Below the pieces are notes generated by a model. The model had not been told where the DNA came from and ran no database searches. It worked only from the letters and a program-made list of their open reading frames with translations. Positions 29,558 to 39,339 of a stretch of 64,000 nt of DNA are shown here, piece after piece. How positions within the stretch are numbered: the stretch's first letter is position 1; each line of letters starts with the position of its first letter. The stretch is from Pseudochelatococcus lubricantis (GTDB taxonomy: Bacteria; Pseudomonadota; Alphaproteobacteria; Rhizobiales; Beijerinckiaceae): NCBI RefSeq assembly GCF_011762225.1, contig NZ_JAASQI010000008.1:62001-126000 (forward strand), written 5' to 3'. The translations under genes were made by a program, and so were the position numbers.

Positions 29558-31261
29558 ATGTCCGTAACCGCTAACCATGCCCCGACCCGCGACGATTTCG
29601 CGGCGCTTCTCGAAGAATCCCTCGGTGGGCATGAGTCCCAGGAAGGGACCGTCGTCAAGGGTATCGTCGTCGCAATCGAGAAGGACGTCGCCGTCATCGA
29701 CATCGGCCTCAAGACCGAGGGCCGCGTTCCGCTGAAGGAATTCGTCGGCCCCGGCCGCGATCAGACGCTTGAGATCGGCGACGAGGTCGAGGTTTATCTG
29801 GAGCGCGTGGAGAATGCGCTCGGCGAGGCCGTGATCTCGCGCGACAAGGCGCGCCGCGAGGAGAGCTGGGTCAAGCTTGAGAAGGCTTTCGAGAACAACG
29901 AGAAGGTGACGGGCGTCATCTTCAACCAGGTCAAGGGCGGTTATACGGTTGATCTCGACGGCGCCGTGGCGTTCCTGCCGCGCTCGCAGGTCGACATTCG
30001 CCCGGTGCGCGACGTCACGCCGCTGCTCAACGTGCCGCAGCCGTTCCAGATCCTCAAGATGGACCGCCGCCGCGGCAACATCGTCGTCTCGCGCCGCACG
30101 GTGCTTGAGGAGACGCGCGCCGAGGCCCGTTCCGAGCTCGTGGCCAACCTCGAAGAGGGGCAGGTCATCGAGGGCGTGGTGAAGAACATCACCGAATACG
30201 GCGCCTTCGTCGATCTCGGCGGCATCGATGGCCTGCTGCACGTCACCGACATGGCATGGCGCCGCGTCAACCACCCGACCGACGTCGTCAGCATCGGCCA
30301 GTCGGTCAAGGTCAAGATCGTCAAGATCAATCACGAGACGCACCGCATCTCGCTCGGCATCAAGCAGTTGCTGGCCGATCCGTGGGAAGGCATCGCCGAG
30401 CGCTATCCGGTCAACAGCCGCTTCAGCGGCCGCGTGACGAACATCACCGACTACGGCGCGTTCGTCGAGCTGGAGCCTGGCATCGAGGGTCTGATCCACG
30501 TCTCCGAGATGTCGTGGACCAAGAAGAACGTCCACCCCGGCAAGATCGTCTCCACCTCCCAGGAAGTGGAAGTGCAGATCCTCGAGGTCGATCCCGTCAA
30601 GCGCCGCATATCTCTCGGCCTCAAGCAGACCCTGCAGAATCCGTGGGAAGCCTTCGCCGAGAAGCACCCGATCGGCTCCGAGGTCGAGGGCGAGGTCAAG
30701 AACAAGACCGAGTTCGGCCTCTTCATCGGCCTCGACGGGGATGTGGACGGCATGGTCCACCTCACCGATCTCGACTGGAACCGTCCGGGCGAGCAGGTCA
30801 TCGAGGAGTTCAAGAAGAGCGACGTCGTGCGCGCTGTCGTTCTGGACGTGGATGTCGAGAAGGAGCGCATCTCGCTCGGCATCAAGCAGCTTGAGGGTGA
30901 CCCCTTCGCTGACGCTTCGGACATCAAGAAGGGTTCGACCGTCACCACCGAGGTGCTGGAGGTCAAGGACGCCGGCATCGAGGTGCGCATCGTCGACACC
31001 GACCTGACCTCCTTCATCCGCCGCGCGGAGCTGGCGGGCGACCGCAACGACCAGCGGCCCGAGCGCTTCTCGCCCGGCGAGAAGGTCGATGCCCGCGTGG
31101 TGCAGTTCGACCGCAAGGCGCGCCGCATCCAGCTCTCCATCAAGGCGCTGGAGAAGGCTGAGGAGAAGGAAGCCATCGCGCAGTACGGCTCCGCCGATTC
31201 GGGTGCGTCGCTCGGCGACATCCTCGGCGCCGCGCTGAAGAAGGCGACCGAAAAGAAGTAA
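29558..31261 (+). CDS. rpsA: 30S ribosomal protein S1
   Basis: Largest small-subunit protein; binds mRNA and brings it to the ribosome. The 567-residue protein consists of six S1 OB-fold repeats, seen as recurring GxVxxxxxYGAFVDLxG and RISLGIKQL motifs, with the first two divergent and the middle ones strongest. Start ATG 29558 has AGGAG nine bases before; the frame is open 28 codons further up but without family similarity. Followed by a hairpin and a strong intrinsic terminator. Confidence 0.97.
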   Translation: MSVTANHAPTRDDFAALLEESLGGHESQEGTVVKGIVVAIEKDVAVIDIGLKTEGRVPLKEFVGPGRDQTLEIGDEVEVYLERVENALGEAVISRDKARREESWVKLEKAFENNEKVTGVIFNQVKGGYTVDLDGAVAFLPRSQVDIRPVRDVTPLLNVPQPFQILKMDRRRGNIVVSRRTVLEETRAEARSELVANLEEGQVIEGVVKNITEYGAFVDLGGIDGLLHVTDMAWRRVNHPTDVVSIGQSVKVKIVKINHETHRISLGIKQLLADPWEGIAERYPVNSRFSGRVTNITDYGAFVELEPGIEGLIHVSEMSWTKKNVHPGKIVSTSQEVEVQILEVDPVKRRISLGLKQTLQNPWEAFAEKHPIGSEVEGEVKNKTEFGLFIGLDGDVDGMVHLTDLDWNRPGEQVIEEFKKSDVVRAVVLDVDVEKERISLGIKQLEGDPFADASDIKKGSTVTTEVLEVKDAGIEVRIVDTDLTSFIRRAELAGDRNDQRPERFSPGEKVDARVVQFDRKARRIQLSIKALEKAEEKEAIAQYGSADSGASLGDILGAALKKATEKK

Positions 31262-31283
31262 GGCCGGCAAGGCATTGCGCACG

Positions 31284-31310
31284 CTTCCATCACGTCTTTC
31301 GTGATGGAAG
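31284..31310 (+). other. Perfect hairpin after rpsA
   Basis: CTTCCATCAC pairs with GTGATGGAAG around a 7-base loop, 23 bases after the rpsA stop. It has no T run and precedes the true terminator, so it may stabilise or mark the 3' end of the rpsA mRNA. Confidence 0.5.
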
Positions 31311-31343
31311 GCGCCCCGCGCCGCAACGAACGGAAGATCGGGA

Positions 31344-31375
31344 CCCGCGCGGAAACGCGCGGGTTTTTCTTTTTG
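31344..31375 (+). terminator. Intrinsic terminator of rpsA
   Basis: CCCGCGCG-GAAA-CGCGCGGG, a perfect 8-bp stem closed by a GNRA tetraloop, followed by TTTTTCTTTTT. A textbook intrinsic terminator. Confidence 0.92.
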
Positions 31376-31508
31376 CCGGCGCACCGTCAGGAATCGGCCG
31401 CGCCGCATGTGAAATCTTTATGAAGACCGTTTATATCAATTACTTATCAAAAATAGGGTTTCCCTTCGAGCCGGAATTGATCTAGTCTTGCGGTGGATCG
31501 AGGGCCGG

Positions 31509-32504
31509 ATGGCGGCCCGCCGTTTCGGGATGGACATGGGTTACGAAGCCGACCTTATCGCCGATCGCCGCCGCTTGCGTGGCCGCGTCACCCTCTGGCG
31601 GGCGCTGGCGTTCGTGGCACTGATCGCGGTGGCTGTCGTGGCGGGCTTCTCGCTGCGGGAGGGCGGCCTTTCCGCCTCGCGCCCGCACGTCGCGCGGGTG
31701 ACGATCGACGGCCTCATCACGGGCGACCAGCGCACGCTCGATCTCATCGGTGACGTGCGCAAGAGTTCGGCCGTGCAGGCGGTGATCCTGCGCATCGACA
31801 GCCCCGGCGGCACCACGGCGGGGTCCGAGGCGCTGCATGAGGCGTTGCGCCGTCTCGCTGCGGAGAAGCCCGTGGTCGCGGTGGTGGACACGCTCGCGGC
31901 GTCCGGCGGCTATATCGCGGCACTCGGCGCCGACCGGATCGTGGCGCGCGAGACGTCGCTCGTCGGGTCGATCGGTGTGCTGTTTCAGTTTCCGAATGTA
32001 ACGGGCCTGCTCGACAGCGTCGGCGTCAGCGTCGAGGAGGTCAAGTCAAGCCCGCTGAAGGCGGCGCCCAACGGGTTCTCGCCCACATCGCCGGAGGCGC
32101 GCGCGGCGCTGGAGAGCCTGGTGCGCGACAGCTTCGACTGGTTCAAGCGCCTCGTGCGCGAACGGCGCGGCTACGATGATGCTGGCCTCGCGCGGGTGGC
32201 CGACGGGCGGGTGTTCACCGGGCGGCAAGGCGTCGATCTCCGGCTCGTCGACGAACTCGGCGGCGAGCGCGAGGCGGTGGCCTGGCTGGCCCGCGAGCGC
32301 GGCGTTGCCGAGGGCCTGCCGCTGCGGGAATGGAGGCGGAGCCTGCGGGACCGCAGCTTCGGCTTCCTCAGCGGTGCGACACTGGTGGCGCAGGCCGCGG
32401 GTTTTGAAAGGCTTGCGGCGTTTTTCGGCGGTCTGGATGCCGGTGCCGGCGTGCGGCGGCTTGACGGCCTGCTTGCGCTCTGGCACCCTGAAGTCGAAAA
32501 CTAG
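31509..32504 (+). CDS. sppA: Signal peptide peptidase SppA (short form)
   Basis: Membrane-anchored serine protease of the S49 family that degrades cleaved signal peptides. About 331 residues, one N-terminal membrane span (VTLWRALAFVALIAVAVVAG region), then the ClpP-like domain with IDSPGGTTAGSEAL, the nucleophile Ser in AASGGYIAALGADRI and the general-base Lys in VEEVKSSPLKAAP. Start ATG 31509 has GAGGG close before; ATGs at 31530 and 31536 or TTG at 31488 are alternatives. Lies between rpsA and ihfB. Confidence 0.9.
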   Translation: MAARRFGMDMGYEADLIADRRRLRGRVTLWRALAFVALIAVAVVAGFSLREGGLSASRPHVARVTIDGLITGDQRTLDLIGDVRKSSAVQAVILRIDSPGGTTAGSEALHEALRRLAAEKPVVAVVDTLAASGGYIAALGADRIVARETSLVGSIGVLFQFPNVTGLLDSVGVSVEEVKSSPLKAAPNGFSPTSPEARAALESLVRDSFDWFKRLVRERRGYDDAGLARVADGRVFTGRQGVDLRLVDELGGEREAVAWLARERGVAEGLPLREWRRSLRDRSFGFLSGATLVAQAAGFERLAAFFGGLDAGAGVRRLDGLLALWHPEVEN

Positions 32505-32561
32505 TATTGTTTCAAGTATATACCCTTGGCAAGCATTTGAGCTAAAGCAAGAGTGGGGTTG

Positions 32562-32906
32562 ATGATCAAATCCGAACTCGTTCTGCGGATTGCGGAGCAA
32601 AATCCCCATCTCTACCAGCGTGACGTCGAGAATATCGTCAATGCCATACTGGAAGAGATCACACGTGCGCTGACCCGCGGCGATCGGGTGGAGCTGCGCG
32701 GCTTTGGAGCGTTTTCGGTCAAGAAGCGTGAGGCGCGGGTCGGCCGCAATCCGCGCACCGGCGAGACTGTCGAGGTTGACGCCAAGATGATTCCGGTGTT
32801 CAAGACCGGAAAGGAAATGCGACTGCGCCTGAACGGGGGGCGGGAAGCGCTCGGCGATGGCGACGAGGCCGCCGAAACCGTCCGTCGTTCGTCGGCAGGC
32901 AAGTAG
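32562..32906 (+). CDS. ihfB: Integration host factor subunit beta
   Basis: DNA-bending nucleoid protein that pairs with IhfA. The 114-residue protein has the HU/IHF fold with GRNPRTGE at the tip of the DNA-intercalating arm and the [13 protein letters not shown] motif. A C-terminal extension of about 20 charged residues is longer than in E. coli but common in alphaproteobacteria. The [10 protein letters not shown] start at 32562 has a GTGGGG-type site and matches the family. First of an apparent run leading to trp genes. Confidence 0.95.
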   Translation: MIKSELVLRIAEQNPHLYQRDVENIVNAILEEITRALTRGDRVELRGFGAFSVKKREARVGRNPRTGETVEVDAKMIPVFKTGKEMRLRLNGGREALGDGDEAAETVRRSSAGK

Positions 32907-32936
32907 CAGGGCGCAGGCAACAGCAGGGTACGCGCG

Positions 32937-33302
32937 GTGAAGACGCTAATCAGAATCCTGATCATTCTGCCGCTGACGGTGGTGATTGTCCTGCTGTCGG
33001 TCGCCAATCGCACGCCCGTGCAGGTGTCGCTCGATCCATTTTCCGGCGCTGCGCCGCTGGTCGCATTCTCCGCGCCGCTGTTCGTCATTATCCTGACGGC
33101 TGTTGCCGTCGGCGTGTTGCTGGGCGGCTTCGCCGTCTGGTGGTCGCAGGGCTATTATCGCCGCGCCGCCCGCCTGCGCGCGCGTGAACTCGATCGCGTG
33201 AAGGCGGAGGCCACCGCGCGGCAGGCAGGCAGCGCCCAGGCTGCGGGCGGCGCATCCTCCGGCGGCGCGCTGGCGTTGCCGACGCATGCCAATGCCCGCT
33301 GA
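32937..33302 (+). CDS. lapA: LapA-domain membrane protein
   Basis: A 121-residue protein with two membrane spans (about residues 5-23 and 45-68) and the LapA (DUF1049) signature SVANRTPVQVSLDPF between them, with a basic coiled-coil tail (RRAARLRARELDRVKAEA). In E. coli LapA works with LapB in lipopolysaccharide control; here lapB is not adjacent. GTG start. The 3' end overlaps trpF by 17 bases, and it lies 30 bases after ihfB. Confidence 0.85.
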   Translation: MKTLIRILIILPLTVVIVLLSVANRTPVQVSLDPFSGAAPLVAFSAPLFVIILTAVAVGVLLGGFAVWWSQGYYRRAARLRARELDRVKAEATARQAGSAQAAGGASSGGALALPTHANAR

Positions 33303-33996
33303 CACGCGGGGTCTGCCGGTGCAGAAAGCCAGCCTGCTGATCAAGATCTGCGGGCTGAACACCCCGCAGGCGGTGGAAGCCGCCGTGGCGGCCGGCGCCG
33401 ATCTGCTCGGTTTCGTCTTCTTTCCGAAAAGTCCGCGCTATGTCGTCCATCGCGAGGCGGCGGAACTCACCGCGCTGGCGCGGCGCCTCGCGCCCGGCGC
33501 CGGGATCGTGGCGCTGACCGTCGACGCATCGGACGCCGATCTTGAGGCAATTATCGGTGCCATCGCGCCGGACTGGCTGCAGCTGCATGGCGGCGAAACG
33601 CCGGAGCGCGTGGCGGCGGTGCGCGAGCGTTTCAAGGGCGGCGTGATGAAGGCGCTGGGCGTCGGCAGCGCCGGGGATGTCGCGCGGGCACACCGTTTCG
33701 CGGAGGTGGCGGATAGCCTGCTGCTCGACGCGAAGCCGGCGGCGGACGCGGTGTTGCCAGGTGGCAACGGCATTCCCTTCGACCACCGTCTCATCGCCGG
33801 GGAGCGCTTCGGCGTGCCGTTTCTGCTGTCCGGCGGGCTTCATGCCGACAATGTCGCCGACGCGATCCGCCTCGTGCGCCCCCAAGGCGTCGACGTCTCG
33901 TCGGGGGTCGAGTCGGCGCCCGGCGTCAAGGATGCAGCGCGGATAGCGGCGTTCGTCCGCGCGGCGCGGGAAGCATTGGACATGGTCAGGCAATAA
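33286..33996 (+). CDS. trpF: Phosphoribosylanthranilate isomerase
   Basis: Amadori rearrangement of N-(5'-phosphoribosyl)-anthranilate in tryptophan synthesis. The 236-residue TIM barrel shows IKICGLNTPQAVEAA with the catalytic Cys, GFVFFPKSPRYV, LQLHGGETPE, the LLLDAK-type strand (catalytic Asp later) and LSGGLHADNVADA with DVSSGVESAPGVKD for phosphate binding. Starts at 33286, 33292 or GTG 33319 are possible; the upstream overlap with lapA suggests coupled translation. Confidence 0.94.
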   Translation: MPMPADTRGLPVQKASLLIKICGLNTPQAVEAAVAAGADLLGFVFFPKSPRYVVHREAAELTALARRLAPGAGIVALTVDASDADLEAIIGAIAPDWLQLHGGETPERVAAVRERFKGGVMKALGVGSAGDVARAHRFAEVADSLLLDAKPAADAVLPGGNGIPFDHRLIAGERFGVPFLLSGGLHADNVADAIRLVRPQGVDVSSGVESAPGVKDAARIAAFVRAAREALDMVRQ

Positions 33997-34066
33997 CAGT
34001 ATGTCCGACTCCTGAACCAATGGAAGCGACGCTTCCCGAAAAAACTGATCCCGAGGACACGACAGC

Positions 34067-35320
34067 GTGAGCAACAAGCTGAATTCTTATACGTCGGGGC
34101 CGGACGAGCACGGCCATTTCGGCATTTTCGGCGGCCGGTTCGTGGCCGAGACGCTGATGCCGCTCATCCTGTCGCTGGAGAAAGCTTACGAAGAGGCGCG
34201 TGCCGACCCCGATTTCGCGCGTGAGCTTGCGCAGTATCAAGCCCATTATGTCGGCCGGCCGAGCCCTCTCTATTACGCCGAGCGCCTGACCGAGGCGGTG
34301 CGCGCGGGGGCGGGCGAGGGGAAGGGCGCGAAGATCTATCTGAAGCGCGAGGAACTCAACCACACGGGTTCGCACAAGGTCAACAACGTGCTCGGCCAGA
34401 TCATGCTGGCGCGGCGCATGGGCAAGACGCGCATCATCGCGGAGACGGGCGCGGGCCAGCATGGCGTGGCGACAGCAACGCTGTGCGCCCGCTTCGGCCT
34501 GAAATGCGTCGTCTACATGGGCGCGGTGGACGCCACCAGGCAGAAGCCGAACGTGTTCCGCATGGAGATGCTGGGCGCGGAAGTGCGGCCCGTGCAGGCG
34601 GGCGCGCGCACGTTGAAGGACGCCATGAACGAGGCGCTGCGCGACTGGGTGACGAACGTCGCGGATACGTTCTATTGCATCGGCACGGTTGCCGGGCCGC
34701 ATCCCTATCCCGCCATGGTGCGCGATTTCCAGTCCGTGATCGGGCGTGAGGTGCGTGAGCAGGTGCTGGCGCAGGAAGGGCGGCTGCCCGATTCGCTGGT
34801 TGCCTGCATCGGCGGCGGCTCCAACGCCATGGGGCTGTTCCATCCCTTCCTCGACGAGCAGTCGGTGGAGATTTTCGGTGTCGAGGCTGCCGGACACGGC
34901 CTCAGCTCCGGCGAGCATGCCGCGTCGATCGCCGGCGGGCGTCCCGGCGTGCTGCATGGCAACCGCACCTACCTGCTGATGGACGACGACGGCCAGATCA
35001 CGGAGGCGCACTCGATTTCGGCCGGGCTCGATTATCCGGGCATCGGGCCGGAGCACGCCTGGCTGCACGAGACCGGCCGCGTGACCTATCTCTCGGCGAC
35101 CGACGACGAGGCGGTGGCGGCGTTCCGGCAACTGTCGCTGCTGGAGGGAATCATCCCGGCGCTCGAATCCTCTCACGCACTTGCGCGCGCGGCGGATCTC
35201 GCGGCGCAACGGCCGCGCGATCACCTGATGGTCGTCAACCTGTCCGGTCGCGGCGACAAGGACATCGACATGATCGCCGAAAGGCTCAACGCCGCGAAGC
35301 GCGAAGGGGAAGCAGAATGA
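34067..35320 (+). CDS. trpB: Tryptophan synthase beta chain
   Basis: PLP enzyme joining indole and serine to give tryptophan. The 417-residue protein has the PLP lysine Lys104 in [10 protein letters not shown], the [10 protein letters not shown] phosphate site, and a GGGSNAMG loop. GTG start with GAGG before it. It overlaps trpA by four bases (ATGA), so the two subunits are translationally coupled. A small GGAAGC-gac-GCTTCC hairpin lies in the 70-base spacer after trpF. Confidence 0.97.
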   Translation: MSNKLNSYTSGPDEHGHFGIFGGRFVAETLMPLILSLEKAYEEARADPDFARELAQYQAHYVGRPSPLYYAERLTEAVRAGAGEGKGAKIYLKREELNHTGSHKVNNVLGQIMLARRMGKTRIIAETGAGQHGVATATLCARFGLKCVVYMGAVDATRQKPNVFRMEMLGAEVRPVQAGARTLKDAMNEALRDWVTNVADTFYCIGTVAGPHPYPAMVRDFQSVIGREVREQVLAQEGRLPDSLVACIGGGSNAMGLFHPFLDEQSVEIFGVEAAGHGLSSGEHAASIAGGRPGVLHGNRTYLLMDDDGQITEAHSISAGLDYPGIGPEHAWLHETGRVTYLSATDDEAVAAFRQLSLLEGIIPALESSHALARAADLAAQRPRDHLMVVNLSGRGDKDIDMIAERLNAAKREGEAE

Positions 35321-36150
35321 GCCGCATCGACCGTCGTTTCGCAGCGCTGCGCGCCGAGGGCCGGGCGGCGCTGGTAACCTACATCACCGCTGGCGATCCG
35401 GATTTCGATACCTCGCTCGCCGCGCTCAGGTCGCTGCCCGAAGCGGGCGCCGACATCATCGAACTCGGCATGCCGTTCACCGATCCCATGGCCGACGGTC
35501 CGGCGATCCAGCTCGCGGCGCAGCGCGCGCTCAAGGGCGGGCAGACGCTGGCGCGCACACTCGCGCTGGTGCGGGCCTTCCGCGAGGGTGACGCCGACAC
35601 GCCGATCATCCTGATGGGGTATTACAACCCGATCTATATTTATGGCGTCGATCGGTTCCTGGCCGACGCCAAGGAGGCGGGCGTAGACGGTTTCATCGTC
35701 GTCGACCTGCCGCCGGAGGAGGATGAGGAATTGTGTCTGCCGGCACTGCGGGCAGGGCTCGCCTTCATCCGGCTTGCGACGCCGACGACCGATGACGCGC
35801 GCCTGCCCACGGTGCTCGCCAACACGCGCGGATTCGTTTATTACGTGTCCATCACCGGCGTGACCGGCACGGCCGTGCCGGACTTCGAGGCCGTCGCGGC
35901 GCAGGTCGCGCGGATCAAGCGCCATACCGACCTGCCGGTTGCGGTGGGCTTCGGCGTGCGCTCCGGCGCGCATGCGGCCGCCATCGCCCGCGGCGCGGAC
36001 GGCGTCGTCGTCGGTTCGGCGATCGTCGGCGCCCTCGCCAGCTCGCTCGACGCCGAGGGCCATGCGACGGCGCGGACGGTGCCGGCGGTCCACGCGCTGG
36101 TGCGGGAACTGGCGGAGGGCGTGCGCTCCGTCGCCAAACAGAACGCCTGA
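35317..36150 (+). CDS. trpA: Tryptophan synthase alpha chain
   Basis: Cleaves indole-3-glycerol phosphate to indole, passed to TrpB through the tunnel. The 277-residue TIM barrel has the catalytic Glu49 and Asp60 in [14 protein letters not shown] at the same numbers as in E. coli, GYYNPI, and the phosphate-binding VGFGVRSG and GVVVGSAIV. Overlaps trpB by four bases; accD follows after 36 bases. Confidence 0.97.
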   Translation: MSRIDRRFAALRAEGRAALVTYITAGDPDFDTSLAALRSLPEAGADIIELGMPFTDPMADGPAIQLAAQRALKGGQTLARTLALVRAFREGDADTPIILMGYYNPIYIYGVDRFLADAKEAGVDGFIVVDLPPEEDEELCLPALRAGLAFIRLATPTTDDARLPTVLANTRGFVYYVSITGVTGTAVPDFEAVAAQVARIKRHTDLPVAVGFGVRSGAHAAAIARGADGVVVGSAIVGALASSLDAEGHATARTVPAVHALVRELAEGVRSVAKQNA

Positions 36151-36186
36151 GCGGCGGGTGCGGGTGCGAGCCCGGGAGAGTGTTCT

Positions 36187-37134
36187 ATGAACTGGATTTC
36201 TGACGTTGTCCGGCCGAAGATCAAGACGCTGTTCCGGCGCGAAGTGCCGGAGAATCTGTGGATCAAGTGCCCGGAAACGGGCCAGATGGTGTTCCACAAG
36301 GACGTCGAGGCCAATCTCAACGTCATTCCCGGCTCGAACTACCACATGCGCCTCGGCGCGCAGCAGCGACTGAAAATCACCTTCGACGATGGAGTCTGGG
36401 AAGATGTTCCGCTGTCCGACGTGGCGCTCGACCCGCTGAAGTTCCGCGACGAGAAGCGCTATACGGACCGCGTGCGCGACGCGCGCTCCAAGACGGGGCT
36501 CGCGGACGCGATCAAGGTCGGCGTCGGCGCCATCGAGGGCTCGCCGGTCACGGTCGCCGTGCAGGACATCAACTTCATCGGCGGTTCGCTCGGCATGGCA
36601 GCCGGCGAGGCATTCATCAGGGGTGCGCAGACGGCTGTCGAGCGCAATATGCCGTTTGTCATCTTCACCGCCTCCGGTGGCGCGCGCATGCAGGAGGGCA
36701 TTTTGTCCCTGATGCAGATGCCGCGCACGACCATCGTGATCGACCGGCTGCGCGAGGCGCGGCTGCCGTATATCGTGGTGCTGACCAACCCGACGACCGG
36801 CGGGGTGACGGCCTCCTACGCCATGCTCGGCGACGTGCATATCGCGGAGCCGGGTGCGCTGATCGGCTTCGCCGGCCCGCGCGTGATCGAGCAGACCATC
36901 CGCGAGAAGCTGCCGGAAGGGTTCCAGCGCGCGGAATACCTGCATGAACACGGCATGATCGACATGGTCGTGCACCGCCACGAGCTGAAGGCGACCATCG
37001 CGCGCCTGTGCCGTTTCCTCACCCGCCAGCCCAAGCCACCGGTGGTCGAGCCGCTGCCGGAGACGGAGGAGGTGGCGGTCGAGGTGGCCGAGGCGGCGGC
37101 CATTCCCGCCGTTGTCGAAAACCGGCCGTCCTGA
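36187..37134 (+). CDS. accD: Acetyl-CoA carboxylase carboxyltransferase subunit beta
   Basis: With AccA transfers the carboxyl group from biotin to acetyl-CoA, making malonyl-CoA. The 315-residue protein has the crotonase-fold core with [25 protein letters not shown] and [14 protein letters not shown]. At the N-terminus, where E. coli has a C4 zinc ribbon, this protein reads [15 protein letters not shown] then [11 protein letters not shown]: only one of the four cysteines remains. That is known among alphaproteobacteria, so it is probably not a defect. A Pro/Glu/Val-rich tail of about 35 residues ends it. Followed by folC, a frequent pairing. Confidence 0.95.
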   Translation: MNWISDVVRPKIKTLFRREVPENLWIKCPETGQMVFHKDVEANLNVIPGSNYHMRLGAQQRLKITFDDGVWEDVPLSDVALDPLKFRDEKRYTDRVRDARSKTGLADAIKVGVGAIEGSPVTVAVQDINFIGGSLGMAAGEAFIRGAQTAVERNMPFVIFTASGGARMQEGILSLMQMPRTTIVIDRLREARLPYIVVLTNPTTGGVTASYAMLGDVHIAEPGALIGFAGPRVIEQTIREKLPEGFQRAEYLHEHGMIDMVVHRHELKATIARLCRFLTRQPKPPVVEPLPETEEVAVEVAEAAAIPAVVENRPS

Positions 37135-37199
37135 ACCCCGCATTCGCCGGACCGGCCACCACGCGCCGCACCACTGCGGCGCGTGCGGGAGTATCATGA

Positions 37200-38519
37200 A
37201 TGGAAGCATCAGAGGTTTTGCTGGCGCGGTTTCTGGCGCTGCATCCCAAGGCAATTGACCTGTCTCTCGAACGCATCGAGCGCCTGCTGGAGAAGCTCGG
37301 TCATCCCGAACGGCGGCTGCCGCCGGTCATCCATGTCGGCGGCACCAACGGCAAAGGGTCGACCATCGCCTTCATGCGGGCGATTCTGGAGGCGGCCGGA
37401 CTCATGGTGCATGTCTACACGTCGCCGCATCTCGTGCGCTTTCACGAGCGCATCCGGATCGCGCGGCCTGGCGGGGGGCGGTTCGTCAGCGAGACCGATC
37501 TCGTGGAGGCCTTCCGACACTGCGAGGCGGTGAACGCGGGTGCGCCCATCACGTTTTTCGAGATGACGACGGCGGCGGCGCTGGTGTTGTTCTCGCAGCA
37601 CCCGGCCGACGTCCTGCTACTGGAGGTCGGGCTTGGCGGGCGTTTCGATACGACGAACGTCGTCAGCCATCCCGCCGCCGCGGTGGTGACGCCGGTGTCG
37701 CTTGACCACGCCGATTTTCTGGGCAACCGCGTGACGCTGATCGCCGCCGAGAAGGCCGGCATATTCAAGAAGGGCGCGCCTGCGGTGATCGCGCCGCAGG
37801 ACCCGGAACCCGCCGCCGTGCTGGAGGCGCAGGCGGAGCGGGTGGGCGCGCGCCCGTTCGTCGGCGGGCAGGATTTCACCGTGCATGAGGAAAACGGCCG
37901 CCTCGTCTATCAGGACGAGCAGGGCCTGCTCGATCTGCCGCCGCCGCGCCTGCCGGGGCGTCACCAGCACGTGAACGCGGGCACGGCGATCGCGGCGCTG
38001 CGGGCGGCGGGCTTCGGCAACCTCCCGGCATCGGCCTTCGAGGCGGGTATGCTGCAGGTGGACTGGCCGGCGCGCCTGCAGCGGCTGACGCGCGGCCGCC
38101 TGGTCAGGCTGCTGCCGGAAGGCGCCGACTTGTGGCTGGACGGCGGGCACAATCCCGACGGCGGCCGCGTGCTGGCGGAGGCGATGGCGGAACTGGAGGA
38201 AAAGAATCCCGCGCCGCTGGTCATCGTCTGCGGCACGCTCGGCACCAAGGATTCAAGCGGTTTCCTGCAGCCGTTCAAGGGGCTGGCCAAGGAGGTGCTG
38301 GCCGTGCCGATCCGCGCGCAGGCGGCTGCGCGCCCGGCGGAGGAGGTGGCTGACATCGCCCGCCGGGCCGGGCTGCGGGCGTCGTCCTTCCCCAGCCTGG
38401 AAGCGGCGCTGGCATCGACCCGCAATACGGTGTGGGAGCACCCGCCGCGCGTGCTGATCACCGGGTCGCTCTACCTCGCCGGCGATGTGCTGGCCGCGAA
38501 CGGCACGCCGCCGGTGTAG
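37200..38519 (+). CDS. folC: Folylpolyglutamate / dihydrofolate synthase
   Basis: Adds glutamates to folates and often also joins dihydropteroate and glutamate. The 439-residue Mur-ligase-fold protein has the ATP P-loop GGTNGKGST at 47-55, the YTSPHLVRFHERI loop, EVGLGGRFDTTN and LDGGHNPDG. Start ATG 37200 has GGGAG 8 bases before. Followed by a G+C-rich hairpin and a dispersed repeat before the convergent trxA. Confidence 0.95.
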   Translation: MEASEVLLARFLALHPKAIDLSLERIERLLEKLGHPERRLPPVIHVGGTNGKGSTIAFMRAILEAAGLMVHVYTSPHLVRFHERIRIARPGGGRFVSETDLVEAFRHCEAVNAGAPITFFEMTTAAALVLFSQHPADVLLLEVGLGGRFDTTNVVSHPAAAVVTPVSLDHADFLGNRVTLIAAEKAGIFKKGAPAVIAPQDPEPAAVLEAQAERVGARPFVGGQDFTVHEENGRLVYQDEQGLLDLPPPRLPGRHQHVNAGTAIAALRAAGFGNLPASAFEAGMLQVDWPARLQRLTRGRLVRLLPEGADLWLDGGHNPDGGRVLAEAMAELEEKNPAPLVIVCGTLGTKDSSGFLQPFKGLAKEVLAVPIRAQAAARPAEEVADIARRAGLRASSFPSLEAALASTRNTVWEHPPRVLITGSLYLAGDVLAANGTPPV

Positions 38520-38581
38520 ACAGGTTTCGGCGCCGCCATGGAGTGGCGTAACGATGGAGTAGAGTAGCATCTGTAACGGAA

Positions 38582-38608
38582 CCGGCGCCGGTCGAGGACG
38601 GGCGCCGG
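38582..38608 (+). terminator. Hairpin downstream of folC
   Basis: CCGGCGCC pairs with GGCGCCGG around an 11-base loop, 62 bases after the folC stop. No T run; a possible Rho-assisted end of the trp-accD-folC transcript. Confidence 0.4.
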
Positions 38609-38631
38609 ATTCGCTTCACGCGAAGGCCGCT

Positions 38632-38734
38632 AGAGCGTTTTCAAGCAAAGCGGAGATCGGTTTGCGTGAAGAAAGCGCGTAATATCAAAAACTTATAGCA
38701 TTTCGGCGTTTCAATGAAATGTCGAAATGCTATA
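38632..38734. repeat. TAGAGCG-type palindromic intergenic element, copy 2
   Basis: The segment begins TAGAGCGTTTTC, carries a weaker first arm, then an AT-rich linker (AATATCAAAAACT), and ends in a long hairpin at 38694-38734 with a 12-bp perfect stem TATAGCATTTCG/CGAAATGCTATA extended by further pairs with two G-T wobbles. It shares the start, linker style and terminal hairpin with 8160-8262, but the hairpin arms differ in sequence while keeping pairing. It lies between convergent folC and trxA. Confidence 0.65.
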
Positions 38735-38746
38735 GGCCAGCGGGCA

Positions 38747-39064
38747 TCATGCGTTGGTGGTGATCCAGTTGGAGAGGTCGCCCTTGTGCGACGCGCCCAC
38801 CTTCTGCGCGGCAAGCTTGCCTTCCTTGAACAGGAGCAGCGTCGGAATGGAGCGGATGCCGAACTGGGCCGCCGTGTTGGGATTCTCGTCGACGTTGAGC
38901 TTGACGATCTTCACCTTGCCTTCAAGCTCGGTGGAAATCTCTTCGAGCGCCGGCGCGATCGCGCGGCAGGGACCGCACCATTCGGCCCAGAAATCCACGA
39001 CGACGGGCTCGGCCGACTTCAGCACGTCGGCCTCGAAGCTCGCGTCAGTCACCTTTGCTGTCAT
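38747..39064 (-). CDS. trxA: Thioredoxin
   Basis: A 105-residue cytoplasmic thiol-disulfide reductant with the active site WAEWCGPC (Cys30, Cys33) and the cis-Pro loop [13 protein letters not shown]. Typical length and no signal peptide. It converges on folC as in related genomes. Its start has an AGGATAACC-type upstream sequence. Confidence 0.97.
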   Translation of the reverse strand: MTAKVTDASFEADVLKSAEPVVVDFWAEWCGPCRAIAPALEEISTELEGKVKIVKLNVDENPNTAAQFGIRSIPTLLLFKEGKLAAQKVGASHKGDLSNWITTNA

Positions 39065-39339
39065 GACGGTTATCCTCGATCAGGGTTGCGCGCAGCGAAG
39101 CGCATGGTCGTTGTTCAACGTAGGCACCGCCCCGTGGGCGGTCAAGCTGCGTGCTTTCGCCCGGGCCGGGCGGGCGTGTGTTTGCACACTTTTATGGCGC
39201 GGCTGCGCGTTGCAGTGCAGACCATCGCCGGCGGCTATGGACGGCGGTCGCCGGCAGATGATATGCGGCGGACAGGGGCGCGTCGCGGCGCCGCGCCTGT
39301 TGTGCTGTTCCCGCGTCGGGATACGCAATCCGGGATGAC

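Noticed and set aside
29353-29574. Short peptide gene upstream of rpsA
   Set aside because: Arg/Ala-rich random-looking composition and no ribosome binding site; overlaps the rpsA leader.
29546-31408. A 620-codon minus-strand frame opposite rpsA
   Set aside because: Shadow; rpsA repeats explain the sequence.
34022-34036. Hairpin GGAAGC-gac-GCTTCC before trpB as an attenuator
   Set aside because: Too short and without leader peptide or Trp codons; only mentioned under trpB.
37183-37533. Frame overlapping the start of folC in another phase
   Set aside because: Shadow of folC, whose P-loop and start are clear in the other frame.
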